Shown here one piece after another: positions 63,957 through 64,000 of a stretch of DNA of 64,000 nt. A program made the translations under genes and the position numbers. The notes under the pieces are model-generated. The model searched no databases. It was not told where the DNA came from and saw only the letters and a list, made by a program, of their open reading frames with translations. The number at the start of each line of letters is the position of its first letter. Within the stretch, counting starts at the first letter, position 1. Origin of the DNA: JAEUHM01 sp964538625 (GTDB lineage: Bacteria; Verrucomicrobiota; Verrucomicrobiia; Verrucomicrobiales; Verrucomicrobiaceae); NCBI GenBank assembly GCA_964538625.1, contig CAZIGH010000021.1, positions 16,428 through 80,427 on the forward strand, given 5' to 3'.

Positions 63957-63974
63957 GGGAGATGCTATTCTCCC
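63957..63974 (+). other. Short hairpin after the PEP-CTERM gene
   Basis: GGGAGA / TCTCCC, a 6-bp stem with a 6-nt loop, lies 58 bp after the stop. It is not followed by a T-run, so it may be part of the next promoter region rather than a terminator. The AT-rich block just before it (63921-63955) could be a promoter for a gene beyond the window. Confidence 0.35.
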
Positions 63975-64000
63975 GAACCTTCGTCCAACTTTTCGCTGCC

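Overview
The window looks like a chromosomal segment of a free-living verrucomicrobium, most likely Verrucomicrobiales and related to Prosthecobacter or Verrucomicrobium. This is inferred from gene content: an exported sulfatase, Tat-exported Gfo/Idh/MocA and pyruvyl-transferase-like proteins, CotH and lamin-tail surface proteins, PQQ-type and NHL propellers, ThuA, DUF3616, an eukaryote-like glutamine synthetase II and a PEP-CTERM protein. Base composition is moderately GC-rich with short AT-rich intergenic islands. I see no insertion sequence, prophage or CRISPR array.

Layout. 1-5667 (minus): a tight five-gene operon of two membrane proteins, a Sec-exported protein, a DPBB plus M15 peptidase and a C1A (papain-like) peptidase that runs off the left edge. 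5955-12301: housekeeping and envelope genes (xylose-isomerase-like TIM barrel, beta-barrel protein, LptF/G permease, gnd, a mini kinase-fold protein), ending with glnII behind a sigma-54 promoter and a strong terminator. 12423-17738 (minus): a degradation cluster (beta-helix protein, GH-like propeller, sulfatase, DUF3616), followed by a decayed pectate-lyase remnant. 18672-28276 (plus): four exported proteins, namely an oxidoreductase, two pyruvyl-transferase paralogues and a 1838-residue CotH/lamin-tail protein.

28296-37140 (minus): an apparent cobalamin riboswitch leads an operon of two large surface proteins, a cystathionine-gamma-synthase-like enzyme and ligA. 37209-45730: PQQ and NHL propellers, tRNA-Phe, an SMP-30 lactonase, a class V aminotransferase, ThuA and an M48-like protein that has lost zinc ligands. 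45854-54271: core genes (araD-like epimerase, exo/endonuclease/phosphatase, tatA, ispD, yqeY, two tandem cyclophilins, a degenerate NodB protein, an XRE regulator, an unpaired korB).

54424-63899: a frameshifted small-gene remnant, a PQQ/TIM-barrel gene pair, an MFS transporter, a divergent YebC, an ABC ATPase, tex, and a PEP-CTERM protein.

The best candidates for something new are the riboswitch-led surface operon, which could be a corrinoid-capture system analogous to BtuG/BtuH; the Tat-exported pyruvyl-transferase/CotH cassette; and the five-gene double-peptidase operon at the left edge.
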